Positions 6,455-15,026 are shown, counted from the first letter of the stretch. The stretch is DNA of 24,023 nt from JANXYW01 sp964458665 (GCA_964458665.1 CAYWOO010000029.1:1-24023); one strand, 5' to 3'. Numbers and translations: made by a program. The notes: generated from the sequence alone by a model not told the origin.

Positions 6455-9137
6455 GCGCGGCGTCGAGCTCAAGAAGAGGGGCAAGCAGCTCGTCGCAGCG
6501 TGTCCGTTTCACCAGGAGAAGACAGCGAGCTTCAACGTCTCTTCGGCGAAGGGGCTCTACCACTGCTTCGGCTGCGGGGCCTCGGGAGACGTGATCGGCT
6601 TCGTGACGAAGAACGACAAGGTGAGCTTCGGGAAAGCGCTCGAGACGCTCGCGCGGCGTGCGGGGCTCGAGCTCACGAGGCTGATGGAGGAGCGGCCACG
6701 GATTCCACAGCGCACACCGCTCGCAGCCCTCACGCCGCCTCGCAACGGCAAGCCGGCACCGGCTTCGAAGTCCACAGCTGAAGGCGCGCCCCTCCATGGC
6801 GCGCCGCCGCCGCCGAAGGCGGGCGAGATCCTCTCCCGCGTCGTCGAGCACTACCACCGTAGCTTCTGCGAGAGGGAGGACGCTCAGGCCTACCTCGTCG
6901 CGCGCGGGATCACGGACACGGACCTCGTCCAGGCGCTCAGGATCGGCTACGCCGACGGGTCGCTGCTGAAGCTGATCCCGAAGCAAGGCGAGCTGCGCGA
7001 GGAGCTGCTGGCGCTGGGTGTCATCACGTCTGAGGGTCGCGAGCTTCTCGGCGGCTGCATCGTGGTGCCGATCCCGGACCCGCAGAGCGGCCAGTGGACG
7101 AGCCTCTACGGCCGCGGGATGAAAGCACCTCGCCACTGCTACCTTCCCGGGCCTCTGCGCGGCGTCGTGAACTTCCAGGCGGCGCGGACGAGCGAGGAAG
7201 TCGTCCTCGCGGAGTCCATCTTCGATGCGCTGTCGTTTCACCAGGCCGGCGTCGGGATCGCGATTCCGATCTACGGCACGAACGGTTTCACGCCGGAACA
7301 CCTCGACCTGCTGAAGCGGGAGCGGGTGAAGCGCGTGATCCTCGCCCTCGACAACGACGAGCCCGGACGGAAAGCAACGGACGCATTGAGGGAGAAGCTT
7401 CAAGCCGCGGGCCTCTCGGTGCGCGCCGTGTCTTTCCCGGCGGGCATCAAGGACGCGAACGAGCTGCTCGTCTCACGCAACGGGGATGCGGGTCGAGTGT
7501 TCCACGAGCTCCTCGAGGCGGCCGAGCCAAGGGTGTCGCCACCGCCGCCCTCCCCCGCTCCCGAGCCAGCCCCGGGCACGTCTCCCTTAAGAGAGAGGAA
7601 AAACGAGCCGGCCGCGAGCGGGCTTCTGCTCACGCGCGACGGCGTCAGCTACCAGGCGCGTGTCCACTCGCTTCTCCTCGGCCGGCTACGCGCGACCGTA
7701 AAGGCGGCGAAGGGCGAGGTCTTCCACGTGGACACGATTGACCTCTACGCCTCGCGGAGCCGGTCCGAGTTTGCGCGGCGGACGGGCACGGCGCTCGGCG
7801 TCGAAGCGGATGCGGTCGAGGCGGCTCTCTTGGCGCTGCTCGTGGAAGCCGAGAAGACGGCCGAGGAGTCGACGGGCGAGGAGGAGGCTCAGGCGCCCGC
7901 GATGAGCGAGGCCGAGCGCGTCGAGGCGCTCGCTTTCCTGACGCAGAAGGATCTCCTCGACCGCGTGGCGCGCGACATCGATGCGCTCGGCTACGTGGGC
8001 GAGGAGACGAACAAGCGGCTCCTCTACCTCGTGGCGGTCTCGCGCAAGCTCGAAGACCCGCTCTCGGCGATCGTGCTGTCGCAGAGCGGGGCTGGGAAGA
8101 GCGGCCTCACTGAGGTGATCGAGAAGCTGTGCCCGCCGGAGGACGTCGTGCTCCTCACGCGGCTCACGCCGCAGAGCCTCTACTACACGGAGCCGGGCTT
8201 TCTCGACCGCAAGCTCGTGATCGTCGAGGAGCGCTGCGGCTCGCTCGAGGCCGACTACTCGATCCGGGTGCTGCAGAGCCGTAAGAAGCTGATCGCCGCG
8301 GCGCCGGTGAAGGACCCGCAGACGGGGAACCTCCGGACGAAGGTCTTCACGGTCGAGGCGCGCGCCGCCTTCATTGAGGCGACGACGGCGAGCTTCGTCA
8401 ACCACGAGAACGCCACCCGCTGCTTTGAGCTCGCGATGGACGAGAGCCGCGAGCAGACCGAGCGGATCCACGCGCGCCAGCGGCTCTTCCGCACGGAAAC
8501 GGGTCTCACCCTGCGCCAGGAGGCCGAGAGGATCATTCGCCGGCACACGAACGCGCAGCGCCTGCTCGAGCCTGTGCCGGTGGTGATCCCCTATGCGGCC
8601 CGGCTGACGTTTCCCTCCTCGTGGATGCGGACGCGGCGGGACCACGCCCGCTTCTTGAACCTGATCGAGGTCGTGGCCTTCCTGCATCAGCACCAGCGCG
8701 AGCGCCGCGGTGGCGCGATCGTGGCCTCTCTCGCCGATTACGCGGTCGCCTACGAGCTGGCCGGGCAAGTCCTGGCCGACACCCTCTCTGACCTCAAGAA
8801 GCCGCTGCGGGAAGCCCTGGATCGCCTCCGCGAGCTTTCCCTTAAAGGTGGCAGCTCGGTGTCGCGCCGTGAGATCCGGGAGGCGCTCGGGGTGCCGGAC
8901 TCGACGGTGCGGGGGTGGCTCCAGGAGCTCGTGGAGCTCGAGTACCTCGAGGCCGAGGCCTCGCGTGGTGGTGCGGGCAAGGCGACGCGCTACCGGCTGA
9001 CGGACCGCGGCCCTCTGGCGCCGGGGGCGGCGGGGCTTTTGACCCCGCAGGAGCTGGCGCAGCTCCTCGGTCGGCCCTCGAAAACCCGCGAACATGCGGA
9101 AAACCCGCGAACGGCCGCCGCGGGCTTCTTCTCCTGA
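6387..9137 (+). CDS. Primase-like CHC2 zinc finger/Toprim/P-loop ATPase/winged-helix protein, unit 1 (916 aa)
   Basis: The ATG at 6387 follows GAGGAGAGGAGGG; a GTG 21 bases upstream lacks this spacing. Domains in order: a DnaG-type CHC2 zinc finger (C39, H42, C60, C63; CPFH..CFGC); a primase core with a Toprim motif (VLAESIFDAL near 275, LALDNDEPGR near 320); a linker; a P-loop ATPase with relaxed Walker A SQSGAGKS near 565-572 and Walker B-like KLVIVEER near 610; and a C-terminal winged helix (SRREIREALGVPDSTVRGWLQ, about 830-850). This combination resembles primase-helicases of phages and mobile elements, so it probably starts element replication at an origin recognised by the winged helix. 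It overlaps the 106-aa gene and is followed 12 bp later by a recombinase gene. Domain calls are strong; the replication role is inferred. Confidence 0.88.
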   Translation: MQVTKEGIERIKSANELASVVAERGVELKKRGKQLVAACPFHQEKTASFNVSSAKGLYHCFGCGASGDVIGFVTKNDKVSFGKALETLARRAGLELTRLMEERPRIPQRTPLAALTPPRNGKPAPASKSTAEGAPLHGAPPPPKAGEILSRVVEHYHRSFCEREDAQAYLVARGITDTDLVQALRIGYADGSLLKLIPKQGELREELLALGVITSEGRELLGGCIVVPIPDPQSGQWTSLYGRGMKAPRHCYLPGPLRGVVNFQAARTSEEVVLAESIFDALSFHQAGVGIAIPIYGTNGFTPEHLDLLKRERVKRVILALDNDEPGRKATDALREKLQAAGLSVRAVSFPAGIKDANELLVSRNGDAGRVFHELLEAAEPRVSPPPPSPAPEPAPGTSPLRERKNEPAASGLLLTRDGVSYQARVHSLLLGRLRATVKAAKGEVFHVDTIDLYASRSRSEFARRTGTALGVEADAVEAALLALLVEAEKTAEESTGEEEAQAPAMSEAERVEALAFLTQKDLLDRVARDIDALGYVGEETNKRLLYLVAVSRKLEDPLSAIVLSQSGAGKSGLTEVIEKLCPPEDVVLLTRLTPQSLYYTEPGFLDRKLVIVEERCGSLEADYSIRVLQSRKKLIAAAPVKDPQTGNLRTKVFTVEARAAFIEATTASFVNHENATRCFELAMDESREQTERIHARQRLFRTETGLTLRQEAERIIRRHTNAQRLLEPVPVVIPYAARLTFPSSWMRTRRDHARFLNLIEVVAFLHQHQRERRGGAIVASLADYAVAYELAGQVLADTLSDLKKPLREALDRLRELSLKGGSSVSRREIREALGVPDSTVRGWLQELVELEYLEAEASRGGAGKATRYRLTDRGPLAPGAAGLLTPQELAQLLGRPSKTREHAENPRTAAAGFFS

Positions 9138-9176
9138 GGGATGAGCGAGATGGGGGCGAACCTGCGAAGCCGCGAA
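9080..9176. repeat. Iteron-like repeats at primase-recombinase junction, unit 1
   Basis: GAAAACCCGCGAAC occurs twice (9080-9093, 9099-9112), 19 bp apart. Then GCGAA occurs three times at exact 8-bp spacing (9156-9160, 9164-9168, 9172-9176). The repeats lie over the primase C-terminus and the recombinase N-terminus. Unit 2 has TTCGC-type repeats, the reverse complement, at the same junction. They could be recombinase or replication-protein binding sites, or simple low-complexity coding sequence. Confidence 0.4.
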
Positions 9177-10124
9177 GGAAGCCAGCAAGGCAGTGTGTCC
9201 ACCCTTGCGAAGAAGAGCACCCGCCTGCTGCGGCTCTTCGAGGAGGACCTGAAGGTGCGCTTCGCGCCGACCACGGTGCCGAACTATGTCCGCTACGTGC
9301 GGCAGCTGCTCCACTGGCTCGACGAGCGCGGGCCGGGGCTGAGCGGCGTGCGCGCGGGGGATCTGCACGCCTACCAGAGCCACCTGGTCGCCCGGCGCAA
9401 GGACGACGGGAAGCCCTTCTCGAGCGGCCACCACGTCAACCAGGTGAAGGCGATCAAGGGCTTCTTCCGCTTCCTCTACCGGCGTGGCTATCTCCTCGCC
9501 GACCCCGCGGCAGGACTCGAGTTTCCGCGGATGGAGCACGCGCTGCCGCGGGTCATCCTGACCCCCCAGGAAGCGCGCCGGATCATGGAGGCCCCCGACG
9601 GCAGCGTCCGTGGCCTGAGGGATCGGGCGATCGTCGAGACGCTCTACGCGACGGGGATCCGCGCCGGCGAGCTCAGCAATCTGACTCCCTACGACGTCGA
9701 CACCGAGGAGCGGGTGCTCCGGGTCGTGCGCGGCAAGGGAGGCAAGGATCGCACGCTGCCTCTGACGCGGCCGGCCGCGGTCGCGATCGAGGCGTACCTC
9801 ACGAACTCTCGACCCAAGCTCGCGCTCTTCAAGGAGCGCGAGCTGCAGCATCTCTTCCTCGGCAACTACGGCGGCAAGCTCAAGAGCGGTCGGCTGAGCC
9901 TCATCATCCGCCACTGGACGGAGAAGGCGGGCGTCAAGAAGCGCGTCACCTGCCACACCTTCCGCCACAGCGTCGCGACTCACCTCCTGCGCGGCCGGGC
10001 CGACATCCGACACATCCAGGCGCTGCTCGGCCACGCATCGCTCGGGACGACCGAGCGCTACACGAGGGTCGAGATCCAGGACCTGCGGAAGGTGGTCCGC
10101 CGCGCGCACCCGCGTGGGCGGTAG
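9150..10124 (+). CDS. Tyrosine recombinase 1, unit 1 (324 aa)
   Basis: This is a phage-integrase/Xer-type site-specific recombinase. A SAM-like N-terminal core-binding domain (FEEDLKVRFAPTTVPNYVRYVRQLLHWL) is followed by a catalytic domain with all key residues: R171 in GIRAGEL, K199 in GKGGKDR, H269 and R272 in HTFRH, H295 in GHAS, and the nucleophile Y304 in TERYTRV. The ATG at 9150 has GAGGG 9 bases upstream; the ATG at 9141 directly abuts that site, so the shorter start is preferred. It overlaps the next recombinase gene by 11 bases. The two probably act as a pair on element ends, as XerC/XerD do. Confidence 0.92.
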   Translation: MGANLRSREGSQQGSVSTLAKKSTRLLRLFEEDLKVRFAPTTVPNYVRYVRQLLHWLDERGPGLSGVRAGDLHAYQSHLVARRKDDGKPFSSGHHVNQVKAIKGFFRFLYRRGYLLADPAAGLEFPRMEHALPRVILTPQEARRIMEAPDGSVRGLRDRAIVETLYATGIRAGELSNLTPYDVDTEERVLRVVRGKGGKDRTLPLTRPAAVAIEAYLTNSRPKLALFKERELQHLFLGNYGGKLKSGRLSLIIRHWTEKAGVKKRVTCHTFRHSVATHLLRGRADIRHIQALLGHASLGTTERYTRVEIQDLRKVVRRAHPRGR

Positions 10125-11070
10125 GACGAGGCGCCCAAGGCTCGCTCCACGGAACCTTGGGGCGCTACTGGAGGCCTATCTCGAGCACCTCCGCTCGCTC
10201 CGCTACTCGGCGGCGACACTCGCGTGCGTGCGATCGGCGCTTCCGGGCTTCCTGTCCTACCTCGAGCGCCAGCGCGTGCGGGACGCGCGCGTGGTGAGCG
10301 AGCGGCACGTCGCGTCCTACGCGCTCGCCTTGGCGACGGCGAAGACGCGCCGAGAGCGGATCCTCACCCCGAACTCCCGGCGTGCGATCCTCAGCAGGGT
10401 CCGCGGTTTCTTCGGCTTCCTCTTAAGGGAAGGCGTCGTGCTCCGGGATCCCACCACGCAGATGCCGCTGCCGCGCCCACACCGGCTCCCCCATCCGGTG
10501 CTCAGCGAAGCCCAGGCGCGACGGCTCATGGCGGCGCCACATCCCTCGACGTGGATCGGAAAACGCGACAGGGCTCTGCTGGAGGTGCTCTACGGCAGTG
10601 GTCTTCGGGCCAGCGAATGCCGCAACCTGGACCTCGGCGATCTGGACCTCGCGCGGATGACGCTCCCCGTCCGCGACGGCAAGGGGCGCAAGGATCGGGT
10701 CGTGCCGCTCACGGGCCGCGCCGCGCTGGCGCTCGACGTCTACCTCCGGGACGCTCGTCCCGATGTAGCGACAAATCCACGAGAGCCAGCACTCTTTCTG
10801 TCGAAGTACGGCCGCCGGCTGAGCCAGACGCAGCTGCAGACGATCGTGGTCGCGCACGCGCAGGCGGCACGGATCCCCCGCCGGGTCACACCTCACGACC
10901 TACGCCACGCCTGCGCCACGCACCTCCTCGAAGGAGGCGCCGACGTGCGCCACGTGCAGGCGATCCTCGGCCACCGCCGTCTCGAGACGACGGCCCTCTA
11001 CACCGAGGTGCAGGTCAAGTCCCTGGCCAGGGTCATCGAGCGCTCGCATCCCCGCGCGAGACAGGCGTAG
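10114..11070 (+). CDS. Tyrosine recombinase 2, unit 1 (318 aa)
   Basis: This is a second Xer-like recombinase with a complete active site: R165 (GLRASE), K193 (GKGRKDR), H261 and R264 (HDLRH), H287 (GHRR), and Y296 (TALYTEV). The GTG start at 10114 lies within the 3' end of recombinase 1, an 11-base overlap, so translation is probably coupled. It is clearly diverged from recombinase 1 and closer to the second recombinase of unit 2 (21325), so the pair existed before the units diverged. The mini-RHS gene starts 14 bases after its stop. Confidence 0.92.
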   Translation: MGGRTRRPRLAPRNLGALLEAYLEHLRSLRYSAATLACVRSALPGFLSYLERQRVRDARVVSERHVASYALALATAKTRRERILTPNSRRAILSRVRGFFGFLLREGVVLRDPTTQMPLPRPHRLPHPVLSEAQARRLMAAPHPSTWIGKRDRALLEVLYGSGLRASECRNLDLGDLDLARMTLPVRDGKGRKDRVVPLTGRAALALDVYLRDARPDVATNPREPALFLSKYGRRLSQTQLQTIVVAHAQAARIPRRVTPHDLRHACATHLLEGGADVRHVQAILGHRRLETTALYTEVQVKSLARVIERSHPRARQA

Positions 11071-11084
11071 ACTCGCCCACGATC

Positions 11085-12122
11085 ATGGCGTCGCAGCGAA
11101 GTCCGCTCTTCGGGCTCCTGGCGAGGGTCCTCATCGCTGCCCTCGTCCTGACATCGCTACCCGTCCCGGCCCCGGCGTTTGCCCGGGTGGATCCCATACA
11201 TGGACCCATCCACGCCGACGGCCTCGGCTCCATCCGAAGGCTGACGGACGAGGCCGGCACGATCACCGACGGCTATACCTACACCGCCTTCGGTGAACTC
11301 CTCGCACACACGGGCACAGACCCCCAACCCTACGCGTTCACGGGCGAACCCCTCGACCTGAACTCGGGCTTCCAGTACCACCGGGCCAGGTGGATGGATC
11401 CAAGCGTCGGGCGCTTTGCGGGGATGGATCCGTGGGAAGGCAACTCTTTCGACCCTCCAACGCTCCACAAGTACCTCTACGGTGCCAACGATCCGCTCAA
11501 CAAGGTTGACCCGAGCGGCCGACAGTCAATGGGCGAGCTTGCGGCTGTGGGTGCCATGCTTGGCGCCCTGACAGCAATTGCCATCGTTCAGCCTCGTGGT
11601 GTCTTGAACACCATCAACGTGGGACTTGCTGGAGCTCTTGCCGGGATGGCCGCCGCGGCTGTGCTCGCCTACGCTGCTGGAGTCGCGGGAGCGAGCCTGG
11701 CCGTGGGTGCGGCCGGGACGGCCGGCACTGTCGGCACTGTGGCTGCGCGCGTCGCGATCGTTGACGGCCCAATCCTCGAGAACACTCTAGCCAGGAACAG
11801 TGAGCGCCTTTGGCTCGGCGAGTTTTACGGGACGCGGTTCTTCGAGAGGGGCCAGTGGTACACGTGGCAAGGCACTGCAACACCGCAGACGGGCCTCCTG
11901 TGGATTGAAAACATGATGGCCCGCTTCGGTGGTTACAACCTGAAGGATCTTCCACGCAGCATCGAGGCGATGAAGCCGGCAATCAACGCTGCTCCGCAGA
12001 TCGTGTTCAACATCTCAAATCTCAGTCCGAATAGCCTCGCGCTGCAGGAATTCAACTACATCATGGCAAACCCGGCATTGGCCGATAAGACCATCTTCGT
12101 TACGAACGTCGTCTTGCACTGA
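11085..12122 (+). CDS. Secreted mini-RHS toxin with unrecognised tip, unit 1 (345 aa)
   Basis: This is a complete short gene rather than a degraded end. The ATG at 11085 gives a signal peptide (RSPLFGLLARVLIAALVLTS, then PVPAPAFA with likely cleavage after residue 33). Only about 100 residues of RHS core follow (HADGLGSIRRLTD, YTAFGELLAHTG, YHRARWMD, KVDPSG). Past DPSG the sequence is unique: two alanine-rich hydrophobic stretches, then a globular C-terminus (ERLWLGEFYGTRFFERGQWYTWQG; FNISNLSPNSLALQEFNYIM). I cannot assign the toxin domain. The gene follows recombinase 2 by 14 bp and precedes a putative immunity gene by 9 bp. With no room for the usual RHS shell, it may be an orphan tip for recombination into the large RHS gene, or an independently secreted toxin. 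Confidence 0.82.
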   Translation: MASQRSPLFGLLARVLIAALVLTSLPVPAPAFARVDPIHGPIHADGLGSIRRLTDEAGTITDGYTYTAFGELLAHTGTDPQPYAFTGEPLDLNSGFQYHRARWMDPSVGRFAGMDPWEGNSFDPPTLHKYLYGANDPLNKVDPSGRQSMGELAAVGAMLGALTAIAIVQPRGVLNTINVGLAGALAGMAAAAVLAYAAGVAGASLAVGAAGTAGTVGTVAARVAIVDGPILENTLARNSERLWLGEFYGTRFFERGQWYTWQGTATPQTGLLWIENMMARFGGYNLKDLPRSIEAMKPAINAAPQIVFNISNLSPNSLALQEFNYIMANPALADKTIFVTNVVLH

Positions 12123-12131
12123 GCATCGACC

Positions 12132-12818
12132 ATGGCAATCGTGACGGCGATTGACCACACGCGCACGGCAAGAACCGTTCTTGCGTTTGGCGAGGGACGG
12201 TGGGGGGCGATGGCCGAATCGAGCCTCGTGTACGATCCACGCCTCATGTGGAACACGTGGCTCATGACGCATTTCTTTGACGCCTTGAGGCGAGACCTGC
12301 GTGAGACACGCGACATCGACGAAGGCCTCGAAGTGGTACGGCGGGCTGCCCGGGATGCTCTGACGCTGGAAGTGCCTTCAGAGCACGGCATTCCTAGTTT
12401 GATGTTCAGCGTGGTACTCGATCGCGGCGCGGAAGCTTGGGTCTATAACCTAGGCATTCATCTCGTGCTGCGTTTGGGGGATAAGGGAACCGAGTTCGCG
12501 GTTTGGCCACATTCGCTGCTTGGGCAAAAAGCCGAGAAAGGCCACAAAGTTACAGAGAGGGATGACCCGGGAGGGTCTGTCCCGACGTTCCTCGCGGCGA
12601 GCGGCAATCTGTGGGAGCCAGAAGTCCGATGTGCTCGTGTCGCTCTCGCAGCGGGCGAATGGATCTTGGTTGCGCCGCCATCGATCGCTGCCTACGGCCT
12701 GGGCCTGGAGTGCCCGCCACGTGATCGCGAGGAACTGCAAGCGGTCGTGGAGATGCTTGCGAAACCGTACGCGCAGTACACACGGACATGGGTCGCTCTG
12801 AGGTGTGAAGGTACCTGA
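12132..12818 (+). CDS. Putative immunity protein with PP2C-like pattern (228 aa)
   Basis: The gene starts 9 bp after the mini-RHS stop, the usual place for a cognate immunity gene. The protein is soluble, with no signal peptide. By eye the order of elements recalls the PP2C/PPM phosphatase fold: an N-terminal segment ending GEGRWGAMAESS, a helix pair, strands reading SLMFSVVLDRGAEAWVYNLG, and CARVALAAGEWILVAPPS near the position of the usual GD..LL..SDG motif. The metal-binding aspartates of active PP2C enzymes are not apparent, so it would be a catalytically dead relative. This fold guess is weak. The immunity role rests on position. Confidence 0.6.
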   Translation: MAIVTAIDHTRTARTVLAFGEGRWGAMAESSLVYDPRLMWNTWLMTHFFDALRRDLRETRDIDEGLEVVRRAARDALTLEVPSEHGIPSLMFSVVLDRGAEAWVYNLGIHLVLRLGDKGTEFAVWPHSLLGQKAEKGHKVTERDDPGGSVPTFLAASGNLWEPEVRCARVALAAGEWILVAPPSIAAYGLGLECPPRDREELQAVVEMLAKPYAQYTRTWVALRCEGT

Positions 12819-12895
12819 GGACCAACAGGATCATGCGCACGCCCGCGTCCTGTCACGCGCGCTGCGAGCGGTGAGCACTGCGCGCGCCAGGCCAC

Positions 12896-14166
12896 GGCCG
12901 TGTACGCCGGCTACGGCAGAGGAGGCCGCCATGCCGTGCGAGCGCGAGCCGGGACGGACGCTCGCCCGACATCGCGGCGTCTTTCTTGAGGGTCCGGCTC
13001 CGGCGCGACGGCTGTGAGGTGGCGGGCCTGTTTCTCGTGGACGAGCGCCTCCGTTCAACCGGCGATGGAGCAGACGAGGCCTGGCGGGGATGGAGCCTCG
13101 CAGCTCATCGCGCGTTTGAACGGGAAGCGCTCGCCGGCTTGTCGGTCATCGGCTTGTGGCTACGGCGCGCCTCCGCCGGACCAACGGCCCCGCGCCTGAA
13201 CGGGCGCCGGCACTCCGCCCGCAGTGCCGGCGAGAACGTGAGCGGGCTCGCGCCGCCGCCCGCCGCCGCGCCGTGGCTTCGCTTCGGCTGAGGGCCGGGC
13301 CGTCACGCGGCCTGCCATGCGCGGATGGAGCACGCCGGGCGCCGGCCCGCGGCGATGGCTGCGGCTGACCGGTCTTCGGCAGCAACTCAGGCGCCCGTCG
13401 ACGACAGCTCGTGTGCTCTCGACGACAGCTCGTGGCCGTCGGCCGGTCCGGCTTGGCGCGGCGTGGGCCTGGCGCGAGCCTCGCCGCCGGTCGTGGGCGT
13501 GCTGCGAGGCGAGTGCCAGGCCCTCTCGTGCGCGGCGGGCAACCCAGCCGGGCCGCGGCGGAGCCTGAAGCCAGGATCCCCGGGTGCAGGGGTACATAGC
13601 GAAGTTATGTACAGAGCGCGCGCTTCAAAGGAAGCTGCGCTCCCGCGCATTTCGCGGGAGCGCCACGATCGAACGCGCGCGTGCCCGCGGACCAAAGCGC
13701 GCGACTGACGATAACGGGCCCGTTATCGGGCGGAGCGACCTTCCGAGACCCAGGGAGCGGAGCGCACAGTCGCGGAACCCGGCGTGCGGAATGCGGTGAC
13801 AGCCATCTCTTAGGTGAACAGAAGTGCATTCCGCGTGCCGGGCGCGACGTCCGCGGGCCGACCTGCACCCGGGGATCATCAGGAGCAACAGTCGGCGCGG
13901 CTCCTGGCCGGCCAGCAAAGCGCCGCGATGGTGCGCGAGCTTCTGGTCGGTGCTCGAGCTCGTGCGCCATGGCGGCGCCACGGGCCATCCAGCCAGGCGC
14001 GAGGCGACGCGGCTGGCGCGCGGGGCGCCGCGGTCTAGCTGGTCTTGCGCCCCGCGTGACAGCGCGTGGCCTCGCGCGAAAGCCTTGGCGCGGCGTCCGA
14101 GCGGGCGCGACGCGTGCGGGGCCGTCGTGCCGTCAAGCACGCGGCGTGCCCGCGAGGTCTGGCGCG
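12896..14166 (+). ncRNA. Large structured non-coding RNA candidate, copy 2
   Basis: This aligns end to end with 1622-2889. Re-paired stems: 13075-13080/13095-13100 (CGAGGC/GCCTCG; CAAGGC/GCCTTG in copy 1); 13592-13600/13604-13612 with a GAA triloop, five pairs swapped relative to copy 1; 13700-13707/13767-13774, with C-G to G-C and T-A to G-C changes; 13710-13727 (GATAACGGGCCCGTTATC), two pairs swapped; 13786-13794/13826-13834, with three consecutive pairs swapped and the stem extendable to 14 bp through G-U pairs. The 11-bp stem at 13637-13647/13653-13663 is identical in both copies. Frames that are open in copy 1 are interrupted here. The block lies between an immunity-type gene and a plus-strand restriction-modification cargo. 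The promoter is not identified, and bases 12819-12895 before it show nothing else. Confidence 0.75.
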
Positions 14167-14246
14167 GCCAGGAGAGCGGCTTGCTGGGCCGAGGGTCACA
14201 TGGCACGCTACGGCCGGCTCGCTACGAAGATGAGGTGACAGCGGGT

Positions 14247-15026
14247 ATGGCCAGGAAAACGCGTCCCCGGACGAGCAAGCGGACACCATCAGACGGCCGG
14301 GCTGTGATCGAAGCGGTCTTGGACGCCACGAACCGTGACGTCGCGGAGGCCGAGGCGAAGGCTGTCGCGGCGGGGAAGAAATTCAAGAAGGACCTCAACT
14401 TCGCGATCGCGTTTGCGAAGTACATGGGGGTCGAGGTCGCCAAGGGTCTCGAGCCTGACTTCCCCGGAATCATCAGCGGCGAGAAGCCGTCTCGCGCTGT
14501 CCGTGGGATGAAGCGAGTGGACGTCAAGTACGCGACACCCGAGGCGGGGCTCGGGCTCGCGCTGTCCTTCAAGTCGGTGCATTTCGGGGAAGAGGAGCGC
14601 GGCGACGCGGACTTCATCCACAACATGAAGCGCAACGACGAGGAGCTCCGCGTCGAGGCCACGGGGCATCACCTGCGCCAGCCGTACGCAGTCATGGTGG
14701 CGGTGGTCTTCCTGCCGTTCGAGAGCTGCGAGGACCACGACGAGACGTCGTCTTTCGCGTCCTGGGTCGAGTACCTGTGGCCCCTGAAGGGCCGTACCGA
14801 GGCCGAGGACCCTCCGGACCGTTACGAGCTCGTCTATATCGGGCTTTACGCACGGGATGGGAGCCGGCTGGGCTTCTACGAGATCGGTGGTGGGGTGCCG
14901 TGCCCCCGAAAGGGTCGACCGACGTCGCCGCTGAGTGTCGGCGAGTTTCTGGCTCGAATCCGCAAGGTGTACGAGGAGCGCAACGGCCTCGACTTTTTCT
15001 TCGAGGGGGAAAAGCCTGGCGAGTGA
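14247..15026 (+). CDS. Putative type II restriction endonuclease, unrecognised family (259 aa)
   Basis: The call rests mainly on position: directly upstream of a C5-methyltransferase and a Vsr gene, with no other candidate nuclease. The protein is soluble. A stretch compatible with a PD-(D/E)XK core is RVDVKYATPEAGLGLALSFKS, followed by RNDEELRVEATGHHLRQPYA and a strand-rich VMVAVVFLPFESCED. I cannot place catalytic residues with certainty. ATG 14247 is used; a GTG at 14235 is possible. Only 57 bp separate it from the methyltransferase, so they are probably one operon. Other possibilities are a DNA-binding accessory protein or a non-restriction passenger. Confidence 0.6.
   Translation: MARKTRPRTSKRTPSDGRAVIEAVLDATNRDVAEAEAKAVAAGKKFKKDLNFAIAFAKYMGVEVAKGLEPDFPGIISGEKPSRAVRGMKRVDVKYATPEAGLGLALSFKSVHFGEEERGDADFIHNMKRNDEELRVEATGHHLRQPYAVMVAVVFLPFESCEDHDETSSFASWVEYLWPLKGRTEAEDPPDRYELVYIGLYARDGSRLGFYEIGGGVPCPRKGRPTSPLSVGEFLARIRKVYEERNGLDFFFEGEKPGE

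Larger units (their letters stand above)
1622..12818 (+). mobile_element. Repeated integrative-element unit 1 (boundaries approximate)
   Basis: The unit runs from the RNA block through restriction cargo, Xre, leader, 106-aa protein, primase-helicase, two tyrosine recombinases, mini-RHS and immunity gene. The same order recurs from 12896. Paired recombinases plus a primase-helicase indicate a mobile element able to replicate and integrate. The phase of the repeat, and therefore the true ends, is not known; no flanking direct repeats were recognised after the three immunity genes. Confidence 0.65.

Noticed and set aside
7686..10109. 807-codon minus-strand open frame over primase and recombinase genes (similar one at 18907-20334)
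   Set aside because: It is a shadow of strongly supported plus-strand genes; the translation shows no domain and reflects GC-rich third positions.
11085..12122. Mini-RHS gene as a degraded pseudogene
   Set aside because: It has an intact start, signal peptide, in-frame core and closely spaced downstream partner, and the same architecture recurs at 22300.
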